From JBALVO01 sp036961445 (GTDB lineage Bacteria; Pseudomonadota; Gammaproteobacteria; Pseudomonadales; Halieaceae): DNA of 37,773 bases. The position numbers and the translations under genes were made by a program. Below the pieces are notes generated by a model. That model was not told where the DNA came from. It saw only the letters and a list, made by a program, of their open reading frames with translations, and did no database searches. This document shows, one piece after another, positions 7,114 to 14,462 of the stretch. The stretch spans positions 1 to 37,773 of the forward strand of contig JBALVO010000025.1 in the NCBI GenBank assembly GCA_036961445.1, given 5' to 3'. The stretch's first letter is position 1, and the number at the start of each line of letters is the position of its first letter.

Positions 7114-7998
7114 CTAGGGCCTGGTATCGAATTGAAAACGGATCTTGGCAAATTCTTCCGCAATGATTTCGCGCAATACTCGCATTCTTGCGCTCAGGCG
7201 CAGATCTTTGTGAGTCAGCACCCACAAATCCGCGTGATGTACGATGGTCGCTCCGGGTACGCGCACGATGTCAGGGTCGCGGTAGCAGGAAAAACAGGGC
7301 ATATAGGCCATACCCATGCCAGAGCGCACTGCTTCCGGCAATAGACTGATATCCATAATAGCGTGACGCACCGGCTGCAACGGGTAATCGGTACTGGCCA
7401 GCCATTCCTCTTTCTGCCCTTCCGGATTCTTGCCTATCCAGGGCAAATGAGAGACATCTTCGGGCTTGTCCGGATTCAACAGATCACGATGAACGTAGGT
7501 CGATGCAGTAATCCGGGCAAGGTGTCGCCCGATCAGGTCTTCCGGCGGCGCTATATTCGCGGGCATTACCCTGATAGCGATATCGGCTTCCCGACGACTT
7601 AGATCAAGCGTATCCAGGCTTGATGTCAGCTCCAGTTCGATTCCCGGGTATTGCTCGGCAAATTCTGCCATCCGCTGTACCAAAAAACCCATGAGATTCG
7701 CCGGCGGAAATGTTAACCGAATTCTGCCTTCCAACTCCTGGTCGCCACCGGTAATTTTGCGCTCCGCCGCCAGCACCAGTTCCTCTACATGCTCGGCGGT
7801 GGGCAGCACCTGCTCACCGGCTCCAGTAAGCTTGTACCCATCGGGAGTGCGATCGAACAGGCGAGTATGTAGATGGTGTTCCATATCATCGAGCCGCCGG
7901 GTAACCGTGGAGTTACTCACTCCCAGTTCCTGGGCTGCGCCGCGTGCCGAGCCTTTACGACTCAACGCCAGCAACACCTTGAAGTCATCCCAGTCCAT
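7114..7998 (-). CDS. LysR family transcriptional regulator
   Basis: 294 residues. The winged helix-turn-helix (residues 1-60) has the usual MDWDDFKVLLALSRKGSARG start and the recognition-helix region GVSNSTVTRRLDDMEHHLHTRLFDR. The LysR substrate-binding domain (about 88-290) includes EGRIRLTFPP and RREADIAIR. The ATG at 7998 is used because it begins at the conserved MDWDDF; an in-frame extension of 13 residues lacks homology. It resembles the LysR subgroup that controls nearby genes or its own expression, but no divergent partner is present. The upstream neighbour is a degenerate gene ending 10 bp away, so the regulator may now depend on that relic's promoter. The effector is unknown. Confidence 0.88.
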   Translation of the reverse strand: MDWDDFKVLLALSRKGSARGAAQELGVSNSTVTRRLDDMEHHLHTRLFDRTPDGYKLTGAGEQVLPTAEHVEELVLAAERKITGGDQELEGRIRLTFPPANLMGFLVQRMAEFAEQYPGIELELTSSLDTLDLSRREADIAIRVMPANIAPPEDLIGRHLARITASTYVHRDLLNPDKPEDVSHLPWIGKNPEGQKEEWLASTDYPLQPVRHAIMDISLLPEAVRSGMGMAYMPCFSCYRDPDIVRVPGATIVHHADLWVLTHKDLRLSARMRVLREIIAEEFAKIRFQFDTRP

Positions 7999-8008
7999 GT
8001 GCAACTCG

Positions 8009-8185
8009 CTAGCTGTAGTACGCGGCGAAAGCGTCAATAAACTCCCGCGGCATCTCTATGGGAAGATCGTTGATGTCGCACTTTACGCCTGCATTCAACT
8101 GCGCTTCACGCGGCTGGGCATTACACAGCTGGGTCAGCGCGCATAGGCCGTCGGCATCACCATTGAATACGTCAAATTTGGTCAT
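8009..8185 (-). pseudogene. Relic of a DHH-family phosphoesterase gene
   Basis: A 58-codon ORF begins MTKFDVFNGDADGLCALTQL and then reads CNAQPREAQLNAGVKCDIND. The NGDADG motif and following residues match the first metal-binding motif at the N-terminus of DHH-family phosphoesterases, as I know them from related gammaproteobacteria. Those proteins are about 300 residues. After about 41 codons the homology stops and the frame ends with LPIEMPREFIDAFAAYYS and TAG. The likely explanation is a large internal deletion joining N- and C-terminal ends, or truncation plus a new tail. The DHH domain is not complete, so it is unlikely to be active. Confidence 0.6.
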
Positions 8186-8253
8186 GAATCGCCCTTATGA
8201 AGACAGTGATATGATGCGCCACACTGATAAATCAAGCGTCAAAATAAAACAGC

Positions 8254-10305
8254 TCAGGATTTGTCGCGAAACAGTTCTTTTATATTCGACACGGCAGCGA
8301 GAGCGGGTTCCGCTGGCGCTATTTTTCCCTGCTTTTTCCACAAATAGTCGTAGCGAACTCGATGGCCGCTGAATCCACTTACCGCAGAATTTAATACAGA
8401 ACTAATACCCTCACAATCAAGCGTATCGCAATAAGTAATAAGTTCGTTCAGCAACTTATGTATCTGCTCGAAAGACAAACACTCTTCTTCAGCACGCATG
8501 ATCATCGGATGTCCGGTACCGGTCACATTAGTACCCAGCAGCAGTTCCTCGTGTAGTTTCTCTCCGGGGCGCAGCCCGACAAAGCTGATATTGATGTGCT
8601 GCCCCACATGTGTATCGTGATTCAATTCATAGCCACTGAGGCGAATCATGCGGCGAGCAAGTTCCACAATACGCAGTGGCTCGCCCATATCCAGCACAAA
8701 AACATCCCCACCGGTTCCCATTGCTCCTGCCTGCAATACCAGTTGTGCAGCCTCTGGAATGCTCATAAAGTAGCGGGAAACTTCGGGGTGGGTAACGGTT
8801 ACCGGGCCACCATTTTTTATTTGTTCACGAAACAAGGGCACCACAGAGCCCGAAGAACCCAACACATTGCCGAAACGCACCATACAAAAATGCGTGGTAC
8901 CACTGCTCTGGTTTTGACCCTGATTCTGGGCCATCCCCTGCAACACCATCTCAGCAAAGCGCTTGGAGGCCCCCATGATATTGGTTGGACGTACCGCCTT
9001 GTCAGTAGAAACAAGTACGAAGGTTTCCACACCCGCCTTGCGCGCCGCCTCTGCCGCATACCAGGTGCCAAAGACATTGTTAGCGACGCCCTCGGCAATA
9101 TTGTATTCCACCAGGGGTACATGTTTGTAGGCCGCCGCGTGATAAACAGTCTTCACATTAAAGGTGCGAAAAATACTTTCCAAACGCCGCTTGTCCTGCA
9201 CGGATCCAAGCAAGGCGACCAGCTCTACCTTGAGCTGCAGGTTCTTGATAACTTCCTGCAATTCGCGCTCAAGGCTATACAGTGCATATTCAGAATTATC
9301 CAGCAGCACTAATTCCGCCGGGCCAGAAACGATGATCTGGCGGCACAACTCTGAACCAATCGAACCACCTGCGCCGGTAACCATGACTACTTTGCCAGTG
9401 ATACAGCGCTCTACCAGCTCTGGATGCGGCGGCACCGGATCCCGACCCAATAAATCGTCCAGTTCAATATCCTGGATCTGGTTAATGCTAGCCTGGCCCG
9501 CCACCAGCTCCTTGATTCTTGGGACCGTGCGCACGTAGACAGGCAGGCCCACCAGCGAATTGATGACCTCTTTGCGCCGCTCCGTAGATACCGAGGGGAT
9601 GGCCAGTAACACCTGGGTTATATCGTGTTGGGCAATAAGCTGTGGTAGATCTTCGGGGCGCGCCACCTGCAAGCCATTGATAACCGAGCGCTGCAGTTTG
9701 GGGTCATCATCGACAAATACTACCGCGTGATACTGCTCGCCATGATAAAGGGCAGTGAGCAATTCCCGGCCCGATTCACCGGCCCCGTAGATAATGACGT
9801 TCTCGGACATGGAGCGCAGCTTTGCCTGATAGTAGGCTCGCACCGTCAACCGGGTACCACCGATACCCAGCAGTGCCAATCCCCAATAAATAAACGGCGT
9901 CGACCGTGGCACTTCAGCCTGGGCGAAAAAAAGCGTAGCGCCAAGTATCAAGGTCGAATAGCTGACCGCGGTGACAATCGCCCATATCGCCTGTTGGCCC
10001 ATAAAGCGAATAACGGCGCGATACAGTCCGAGTCGCAGGAAAACCACTGCACTGGCCAACACGGTGACCACCGCACAAATGTACTCGGTAGTACCCAGGT
10101 GAAAATTCAAATGGCCCCAGCGCAGTGCCACCGCGGACCACATGGCCAGCGCGACATACACCATATCCAGGAACAACAAACAGGCCTGCTTTATATTGCG
10201 TGGCAGCTCTATCAGTTTTTCGAGAAGACCTCGCAACCCACCGATTAAGCCGGAAACAGAGCGCGTCACAAAACTGTTTGATCGATTCAGCAAGTCTCTC
10301 CCCAC
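8254..10305 (-). CDS. Membrane-anchored nucleotide-sugar 4,6-dehydratase, WbpM/FlaA1-like
   Basis: 683 residues. Four N-terminal transmembrane helices (about 43-63, 76-94, 107-127, 137-153) anchor a CoA-binding-like Rossmann domain (IIYGAGESGREL at 171-182). The catalytic short-chain dehydrogenase domain is about 303-600, with MVTGAGGSIGSEL (308-320). In place of the usual Tyr-x3-Lys it has Met444-x3-Lys448 (NIMGASKR), the hallmark of the WbpM group of UDP-GlcNAc 4,6-dehydratases. These make the precursor of UDP-QuiNAc/FucNAc-type sugars for O-antigen or other surface glycans. The start used is GTG at 10305 with no clear ribosome site. It is the last gene of a three-gene run. Confidence 0.9.
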   Translation of the reverse strand: MGRDLLNRSNSFVTRSVSGLIGGLRGLLEKLIELPRNIKQACLLFLDMVYVALAMWSAVALRWGHLNFHLGTTEYICAVVTVLASAVVFLRLGLYRAVIRFMGQQAIWAIVTAVSYSTLILGATLFFAQAEVPRSTPFIYWGLALLGIGGTRLTVRAYYQAKLRSMSENVIIYGAGESGRELLTALYHGEQYHAVVFVDDDPKLQRSVINGLQVARPEDLPQLIAQHDITQVLLAIPSVSTERRKEVINSLVGLPVYVRTVPRIKELVAGQASINQIQDIELDDLLGRDPVPPHPELVERCITGKVVMVTGAGGSIGSELCRQIIVSGPAELVLLDNSEYALYSLERELQEVIKNLQLKVELVALLGSVQDKRRLESIFRTFNVKTVYHAAAYKHVPLVEYNIAEGVANNVFGTWYAAEAARKAGVETFVLVSTDKAVRPTNIMGASKRFAEMVLQGMAQNQGQNQSSGTTHFCMVRFGNVLGSSGSVVPLFREQIKNGGPVTVTHPEVSRYFMSIPEAAQLVLQAGAMGTGGDVFVLDMGEPLRIVELARRMIRLSGYELNHDTHVGQHINISFVGLRPGEKLHEELLLGTNVTGTGHPMIMRAEEECLSFEQIHKLLNELITYCDTLDCEGISSVLNSAVSGFSGHRVRYDYLWKKQGKIAPAEPALAAVSNIKELFRDKS

Positions 10306-10367
10306 TACAATCGGGCGTGTTGAGCGCGCCGTTCATTTGGTATTAGAACGCGCCAAGAGGAGGAATT

Positions 10368-11366
10368 TTACGCGAGTTTAGCTGTTTTCGCCATGCCGAA
10401 GAGCAGTGGAAGGTATGCCAAAATTACCAATAATATTCCATAGTTAGGCCAGTTTTGCACCGCCCAGGCCAGCGGAAATAACCACAGAGCGTTAAGTGCC
10501 AGCAACAGCATATCCACCGCTTGATGTGAGCCCCAATACCGGCTAAGTCGCTGGTATGCGTGCAGACGATGGGGCTGCGTGAAAGGCTGGCCACTGACTA
10601 TCCGCCACAGCAAGGTGCAGCTGGCATCCGTTATAAAGGCTGCCAGCAACACCACCCAGCACAACGGATTCAGCTGCCCTTGCACAGCTCCCAGCAATGC
10701 CAGGCCGGCCAACAAGAAGCCGGTGGGTATACTGCCTGCATCACCCATAAACAATCGGGCCGCAGGCCAGTTCCAGAACAAGAAGCCCAGGTGACTCGCC
10801 GCCAGCAACAGACAAAATAAGGCATAGCTCAGATTGCCTCCCGCGAACCAGGACAGCAGCGCTGCACTGCTGCACGCCACAATACACTGGGTCGCGGCTA
10901 TTCCGTCGATACCGTCCATGAAATTGTACAGGTTTAGCGACCACAACATGGCGATGGCCACCACCAGTAGCAACAGGCTGCCGTATAGGGCGTCCTGGGT
11001 GAACAGAGGACCCAGCACAGGGGCTAACAGAGTCGCCGCCACCAACAGGCAGATAACGCCGTAAATTGCGAAGCGCAACCGCACGGACAAACCGCGCAGA
11101 TCATCTATAACGCCCAACAACATGAGGAACATCGCGGCGACAGCCAGGGTGACATAAGCATGGTGCCACGGCCCGTGCCACCATGCTGCCAACAGCAATC
11201 CCACGCTAAACGCCAACAGCAAGGGCGCGCCACCGCCATGCGGCGTGGGCCGCTGGTGAGAGCTGCGCGCGTTGGGCCGGTCCAGAATTTGCCAGCGACG
11301 GGCTAACACCAGGTAGCCTCCGCACAAAGCAGCAGACAGCACCGCACTCATCCATACCGCCATCAT
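10368..11366 (-). CDS. Glycosyltransferase family 4 (WecA/WbpL-like, undecaprenyl-phosphate sugar-1-P transferase)
   Basis: 332 residues with about ten transmembrane helices. Diagnostic MraY/WecA-family motifs are DRPNARSSHQRPTPHGGG (residues 29-46), NLYNFMDGIDGIA, LFMGDAGSIPTG and the cytoplasmic HRLHAYQRLSRYWG loop. The enzyme loads a HexNAc-1-phosphate onto undecaprenyl phosphate at the inner membrane, initiating a surface polysaccharide. The start is the ATG at 11366, overlapping the TGA of the upstream epimerase (ATGATGG arrangement), so the two are translationally coupled. The order epimerase-WbpL-WbpM matches the conserved end of pseudomonad O-antigen clusters. Confidence 0.9.
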   Translation of the reverse strand: MMAVWMSAVLSAALCGGYLVLARRWQILDRPNARSSHQRPTPHGGGAPLLLAFSVGLLLAAWWHGPWHHAYVTLAVAAMFLMLLGVIDDLRGLSVRLRFAIYGVICLLVAATLLAPVLGPLFTQDALYGSLLLLVVAIAMLWSLNLYNFMDGIDGIAATQCIVACSSAALLSWFAGGNLSYALFCLLLAASHLGFLFWNWPAARLFMGDAGSIPTGFLLAGLALLGAVQGQLNPLCWVVLLAAFITDASCTLLWRIVSGQPFTQPHRLHAYQRLSRYWGSHQAVDMLLLALNALWLFPLAWAVQNWPNYGILLVILAYLPLLFGMAKTAKLA

Positions 11367-12307
11367 TGACTGCTTACCTGGGCGTCGGTGAGCATACCGC
11401 TTATCACATCGTCCAAGCGACACTGTGGCTGCCAATGGGTGGCCGCCAGCACCGCCGCATTACTATACAGTTCAGTGCCAAATAACTTTTTAAACGTCGG
11501 CTCGTCAGATTGACGGGCCATCAGGTCCAGTAATCTCGCTGCTAGCCACCATACCCGGCGCGGCAGCCAGGCCCGCCCCGGGGGCTTGTGATAGGCCTGG
11601 CGCAACAAATCGTAAATCAAGCGGGTGCTGTAAGCGCTGCCATCGCAAGCGATCCAGGTATGCACGCCCACAGGTGGCCGGACGGCAATCTGGCACAACA
11701 GGTCTGCCAGATCCTGCACTGCGATCATGGACCGGGCACCCTCAGGTGGCGGCCGTGGAAGGCCCCGTCGCACCGCAGTGGCGAGTCGGTGCAAATTGCC
11801 TTTCACGTTAGCGCCATATACCAGCGCCGGCCGTAGAATTACCACCGCCATGGCTGCACCGGAAAACTCCTCACGCAAGGCACATTCGGCCTGCCATTTG
11901 GAGCGTCCATAGTCGTCGACTGGAGTGACACAATCATCTTCCGAGCGCACAGTAACTGAGTCGGTGACCCCCATAGCCTTGACGCTGCTCAGGAATACGA
12001 AGCACTTCACACCGGCCGCGGCAGCCTGCCTGGCCAGGTGCAATGTCACCTGGAAATTCAGTCGTTGATAGTCGGCCTGGGGCGCCTGGCGATGGGCGAT
12101 ACCCGCCAGATGAAACACTACGTCAACACCCTGTAGTAATTCCGCTGCGGGCTCGTGCGCAGTCAGGTCCAGCGCCAGAGTCGCAGTACCGTCTACCAAC
12201 GGCGCGCCGGACTTGCTCAGCGCAATAACGGAATCACCCCGGGCAATCAGTTGCTGGCAAAGCTGGCGCCCTATAAATCCGGTTGCACCACTAACGAAGC
12301 ATTTCAC
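11363..12307 (-). CDS. NAD-dependent epimerase/dehydratase, nucleotide-sugar type (WbpV-like)
   Basis: 314-residue extended short-chain dehydrogenase. The NAD-binding loop GATGFIG is at 7-13, DVVFHLAG at 62-69, the catalytic Ser region FLSSVKAMG at about 105-113, and the Tyr133-x3-Lys137 pair lies in YGRSK. Its companions WbpL and WbpM suggest it acts on a keto-sugar from WbpM, as a 4-reductase or epimerase making UDP-D-QuiNAc or UDP-D-FucNAc. The exact product cannot be read from sequence. It overlaps the downstream glycosyltransferase by 4 nt. The comEA terminator lies only 18 nt upstream of the ATG, so a promoter must lie further upstream with read-through or within that short gap. Confidence 0.85.
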   Translation of the reverse strand: MKCFVSGATGFIGRQLCQQLIARGDSVIALSKSGAPLVDGTATLALDLTAHEPAAELLQGVDVVFHLAGIAHRQAPQADYQRLNFQVTLHLARQAAAAGVKCFVFLSSVKAMGVTDSVTVRSEDDCVTPVDDYGRSKWQAECALREEFSGAAMAVVILRPALVYGANVKGNLHRLATAVRRGLPRPPPEGARSMIAVQDLADLLCQIAVRPPVGVHTWIACDGSAYSTRLIYDLLRQAYHKPPGRAWLPRRVWWLAARLLDLMARQSDEPTFKKLFGTELYSNAAVLAATHWQPQCRLDDVISGMLTDAQVSSQ

Positions 12308-12325
12308 TTTATCTGGTCACTGTCA

Positions 12326-12350
12326 TAGAAAAGGGGGCCAAAGCCCCCTC
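12326..12350 (-). terminator. Rho-independent terminator after comEA
   Basis: On the minus strand GGGGGC-TTTG-GCCCCC (12348 to 12333) is followed by TTTTCTATGA. The six-base GC stem plus T-run is a classical terminator, 20 bp past the comEA stop and just before the epimerase start. Confidence 0.8.
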
Positions 12351-12370
12351 ATGATACGGATGCCGTCGCC

Positions 12371-12748
12371 TTATTCCAGTGTTATTAACGAGCGGTTTTT
12401 CTCCAATGTAGAACGGCCGATGCCCTTCACCTCAGCCAGTTCTTCGACCGAGGCAAACGGCCCATAAGTCTCCCGATAACGCACGATTTCCATCGCACGG
12501 GACTGACCCACGCCCTTGAGGCCCGCGGCCAACGCTGTGGCGTCAGCTGCGTTAATATTAACAGTGACTGCAGCGGGCGTTGCCGCGGCCTCCTGCGCAA
12601 GCGCCCCGCTGCTTGCCGTGAACAAACTTGTACCAAGTGCCAGCGCGACGACCAGGGCAGCCGCTGCGCCAAACTGCCAGTTTGAAAAAGTACGCCCGAT
12701 CGCAGAAGCGACCCAGCCATAGATTTGTATCAGGTATAAATAGTTCAT
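12371..12748 (-). CDS. ComEA family helix-hairpin-helix DNA-binding protein
   Basis: 125 residues. An N-terminal transmembrane or uncleaved signal segment (about 27-50, AAAALVVALALGTSLF) is followed by an Ala-rich linker and a paired helix-hairpin-helix domain (about 62-124). That domain has VNINAADATALAAGLKGVGQ and VEELAEVKGIGRSTLEKN, the canonical ComEA repeats. These proteins bind incoming double-stranded DNA in the periplasm during natural transformation; in gammaproteobacteria some copies serve other roles. Residues 1-26 (MNYLYLIQIYGWVASAIGRT) extend the usual start, so the true start could be internal. In Pseudomonas a ComEA-like gene also sits next to wbpM, matching the context here. 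Confidence 0.85.
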   Translation of the reverse strand: MNYLYLIQIYGWVASAIGRTFSNWQFGAAAALVVALALGTSLFTASSGALAQEAAATPAAVTVNINAADATALAAGLKGVGQSRAMEIVRYRETYGPFASVEELAEVKGIGRSTLEKNRSLITLE

Positions 12749-12851
12749 GATGTCTCTCCGTTTAGACTAGCTGCATCCGTGCAGGCATCCGTGTCGAAGA
12801 AAAGTCTAGCAGTGATTTGGACCGCTGCGGATGCAGCGACCGCATCTGATG

Positions 12852-13550
12852 TTACAGCCCTGATCCCAGTTCATTGTGCACACGCTGCAATGCGGCCAGC
12901 GGGTTTTCCGCCGCGGTAACAGAACGACCAATAACCAGGTAATCCGAGCCATTGGCCACCGCGTCCGCAGGCGATACAACACGGCGCTGATCGCCCGCCG
13001 CGTCACCAGACAAACGAATACCCGGCGTCACCAGGCAAAAATCCTTACCTCTGGCCCGGCGCAACGCGCTAGCTTCCAGCGCAGAGCAGACCACACCGTC
13101 CATACCACTTTGCGCAGCCAGTTGCGCCAGGCGCATGACCCGCTCCTGGGGGGTTTCGGTATAGCCCAACTCCAGCAAGTCCTCGCTCGACAGACTGGTG
13201 AGCACGGTCACTCCAATCAACAGAGGTTTATCAGAGAAACCCTGTAATGCCTCGCCCGCCGCCTCCATCATCCGTCGTCCACCACCGGCGTGCACATTCA
13301 CCATCCATACACCCAGCTCAGCGGCAGCTCGCACCGCGCCTGCGACGGTATTGGGTATATCGTGGAATTTCAAGTCGAGAAAAACCTCGAATCCCATTAG
13401 TTGCAGTTTCTCGACCAACTGGGGTCCACAGCGGGTGAACAATTCCTTACCTACCTTCAGACGACACAACTCTGGCGCAAGACGTTCCGCCAAATTGAGG
13501 GCCGGTTCCGCTGCAGCATAGTCCAGTGCGACGATTACCGGCGTATTCAT
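12852..13550 (-). CDS. pyrF: Orotidine 5'-phosphate decarboxylase
   Basis: 232 residues, a TIM-barrel enzyme of the last step of UMP synthesis (OMP to UMP plus CO2). The active-site network is complete: Asp10 (VALDY), Lys32 (KVGKELF), and the Asp59-x-Lys61-x2-Asp64 motif in FLDLKFHDIPNT. The phosphate loop near the C-terminus includes LVTPGIRLSGDAAGDQRRV and DYLVIGRSVTAA. The length is normal. The ATG overlaps the TGA of lapA (ATGA), so translation is coupled. The order lapA-pyrF is common in gammaproteobacteria. Confidence 0.97.
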   Translation of the reverse strand: MNTPVIVALDYAAAEPALNLAERLAPELCRLKVGKELFTRCGPQLVEKLQLMGFEVFLDLKFHDIPNTVAGAVRAAAELGVWMVNVHAGGGRRMMEAAGEALQGFSDKPLLIGVTVLTSLSSEDLLELGYTETPQERVMRLAQLAAQSGMDGVVCSALEASALRRARGKDFCLVTPGIRLSGDAAGDQRRVVSPADAVANGSDYLVIGRSVTAAENPLAALQRVHNELGSGL

Positions 13551-13855
13551 TTTGCGTTTACCACCGACTCTGCATTACGCAGCAGGTCTGCCTCAGTTCT
13601 CGCTTTAGCCAACTGTCGCCTGGTAGACGCCAGCGAAGCGCGCAAGCGAACCAAAATCGCAGAAGAAATCAGCAGGCCCAGTATGCCGCCCACGGCGAAT
13701 GCAGCGAGAATCCACAGAGCGAGGCTTTGCGGCTCGAAGGTATACACCAACAAATCCAATGGCACTGGCATCTTGTTCTGTAATGCGAACAACACGCCCA
13801 CAGCTATTGTGGCAAGCACTAGGAGAACAGTCAGTATATTGCGCAGAAACTTCAT
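13547..13855 (-). CDS. lapA: LapA (YciS) family LPS assembly inner-membrane protein
   Basis: 102 residues with two transmembrane helices (about 3-26 and 43-67) and a C-terminal basic coiled-coil tail (LVRLRASLASTRRQLAKART). The LALQNKMPVPLDLLVYTF loop between the helices is typical of the LapA/DUF1049 family. In E. coli LapA works with LapB to control LpxC turnover and LPS assembly at the inner membrane. LapB is not directly adjacent here. It overlaps pyrF by 4 nt. The gene begins about 30 nt past the ihfB terminator and has no strong Shine-Dalgarno. Confidence 0.85.
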   Translation of the reverse strand: MKFLRNILTVLLVLATIAVGVLFALQNKMPVPLDLLVYTFEPQSLALWILAAFAVGGILGLLISSAILVRLRASLASTRRQLAKARTEADLLRNAESVVNAK

Positions 13856-13882
13856 GAGGTCGTCCCGATCACCGGAGTGAGA

Positions 13883-13919
13883 TTAAAAAAAACGGCATGA
13901 TCATTTGATCATACCGTTT
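13883..13919 (-). terminator. Rho-independent terminator after ihfB
   Basis: On the minus strand AAACGGTATGATCA and TGATCATGCCGTTT pair around a 2-nt loop (one mismatch), followed by eight T residues in all. This is a strong terminator 19 bp past the ihfB stop; lapA-pyrF downstream needs its own promoter or read-through. Confidence 0.9.
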
Positions 13920-13937
13920 GGATTTCACAGGGCAAGT

Positions 13938-14234
13938 CTATAGGCCCATTTGCAGCCCCAAATTCACCCGCTCGCGTAATTCCTTACCCGGCTTGAAGTG
14001 GGGCACATATTTACCGGTGAGCTCAACAGAATCACCGGTCTTGGGATTACGGCCACGCCGTGGCTCGCGGTAGTGCAACGAAAAACTGCCAAAGCCACGA
14101 ATCTCTATTCGCTCACCGGTAGACAGAGCCTGGGACATATGCTCCAGCACCGTCTTCACCGCCAGCTCTACATCCTTGGTGGATAACTGACTCTGCCTCG
14201 CTGCGATCGTCTCAATCAACTCGCTTTTAGTCAT
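13938..14234 (-). CDS. ihfB: Integration host factor subunit beta
   Basis: 98 residues from the ATG at 14234, which has GGAGG 5 nt upstream; a longer in-frame start adds 17 unrelated residues. It is a HU/IHF-fold protein beginning MTKSELIETIAARQSQLSTK, with RIEIRGFGSFSLHYREPRRG and the DNA-intercalating arm GRNPKTGDSVEL, ending in KPGKELRERVN. With IhfA it sharply bends DNA in recombination, replication and transcription. The rpsA-ihfB order is conserved across gammaproteobacteria. Confidence 0.97.
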   Translation of the reverse strand: MTKSELIETIAARQSQLSTKDVELAVKTVLEHMSQALSTGERIEIRGFGSFSLHYREPRRGRNPKTGDSVELTGKYVPHFKPGKELRERVNLGLQMGL

Positions 14235-14403
14235 ATCGCCTCCTGTGTTAGAGGTTTTTTTATGGGTAGTCATTACTGATCGCATATTGTGGACTCCGCC
14301 GTGAAATTTCGCAAGTTGTTATTTTTTATAGAAAAACTGGAGAAATGGGGTAGATTTCGAAGAGGGTAGCCACAAAAATCGCTAGCAAAAATATGGCACA
14401 AAC

Positions 14404-14431
14404 AAAAAGGGCCCGCCGAAGCGAGCCCTTT
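14404..14431 (-). terminator. Rho-independent terminator after rpsA
   Basis: On the minus strand AAAGGGCTCGCTTCGGCGGGCCCTTTTTG has an eight-base GC-rich stem (one mismatch) with a TTCG loop and T5. A second small TTCG-loop hairpin (about 14439-14452) lies between it and the rpsA stop codon. Confidence 0.9.
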
Positions 14432-14462
14432 AGTAAGTTGAGCCGAAGCTCACTGCGGTCGT

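Noticed and set aside
8058..8372. Plus-strand frames across 8058-8372
   Set aside because: They are antisense to the DHH relic and the WbpM-like gene, with no motif support.
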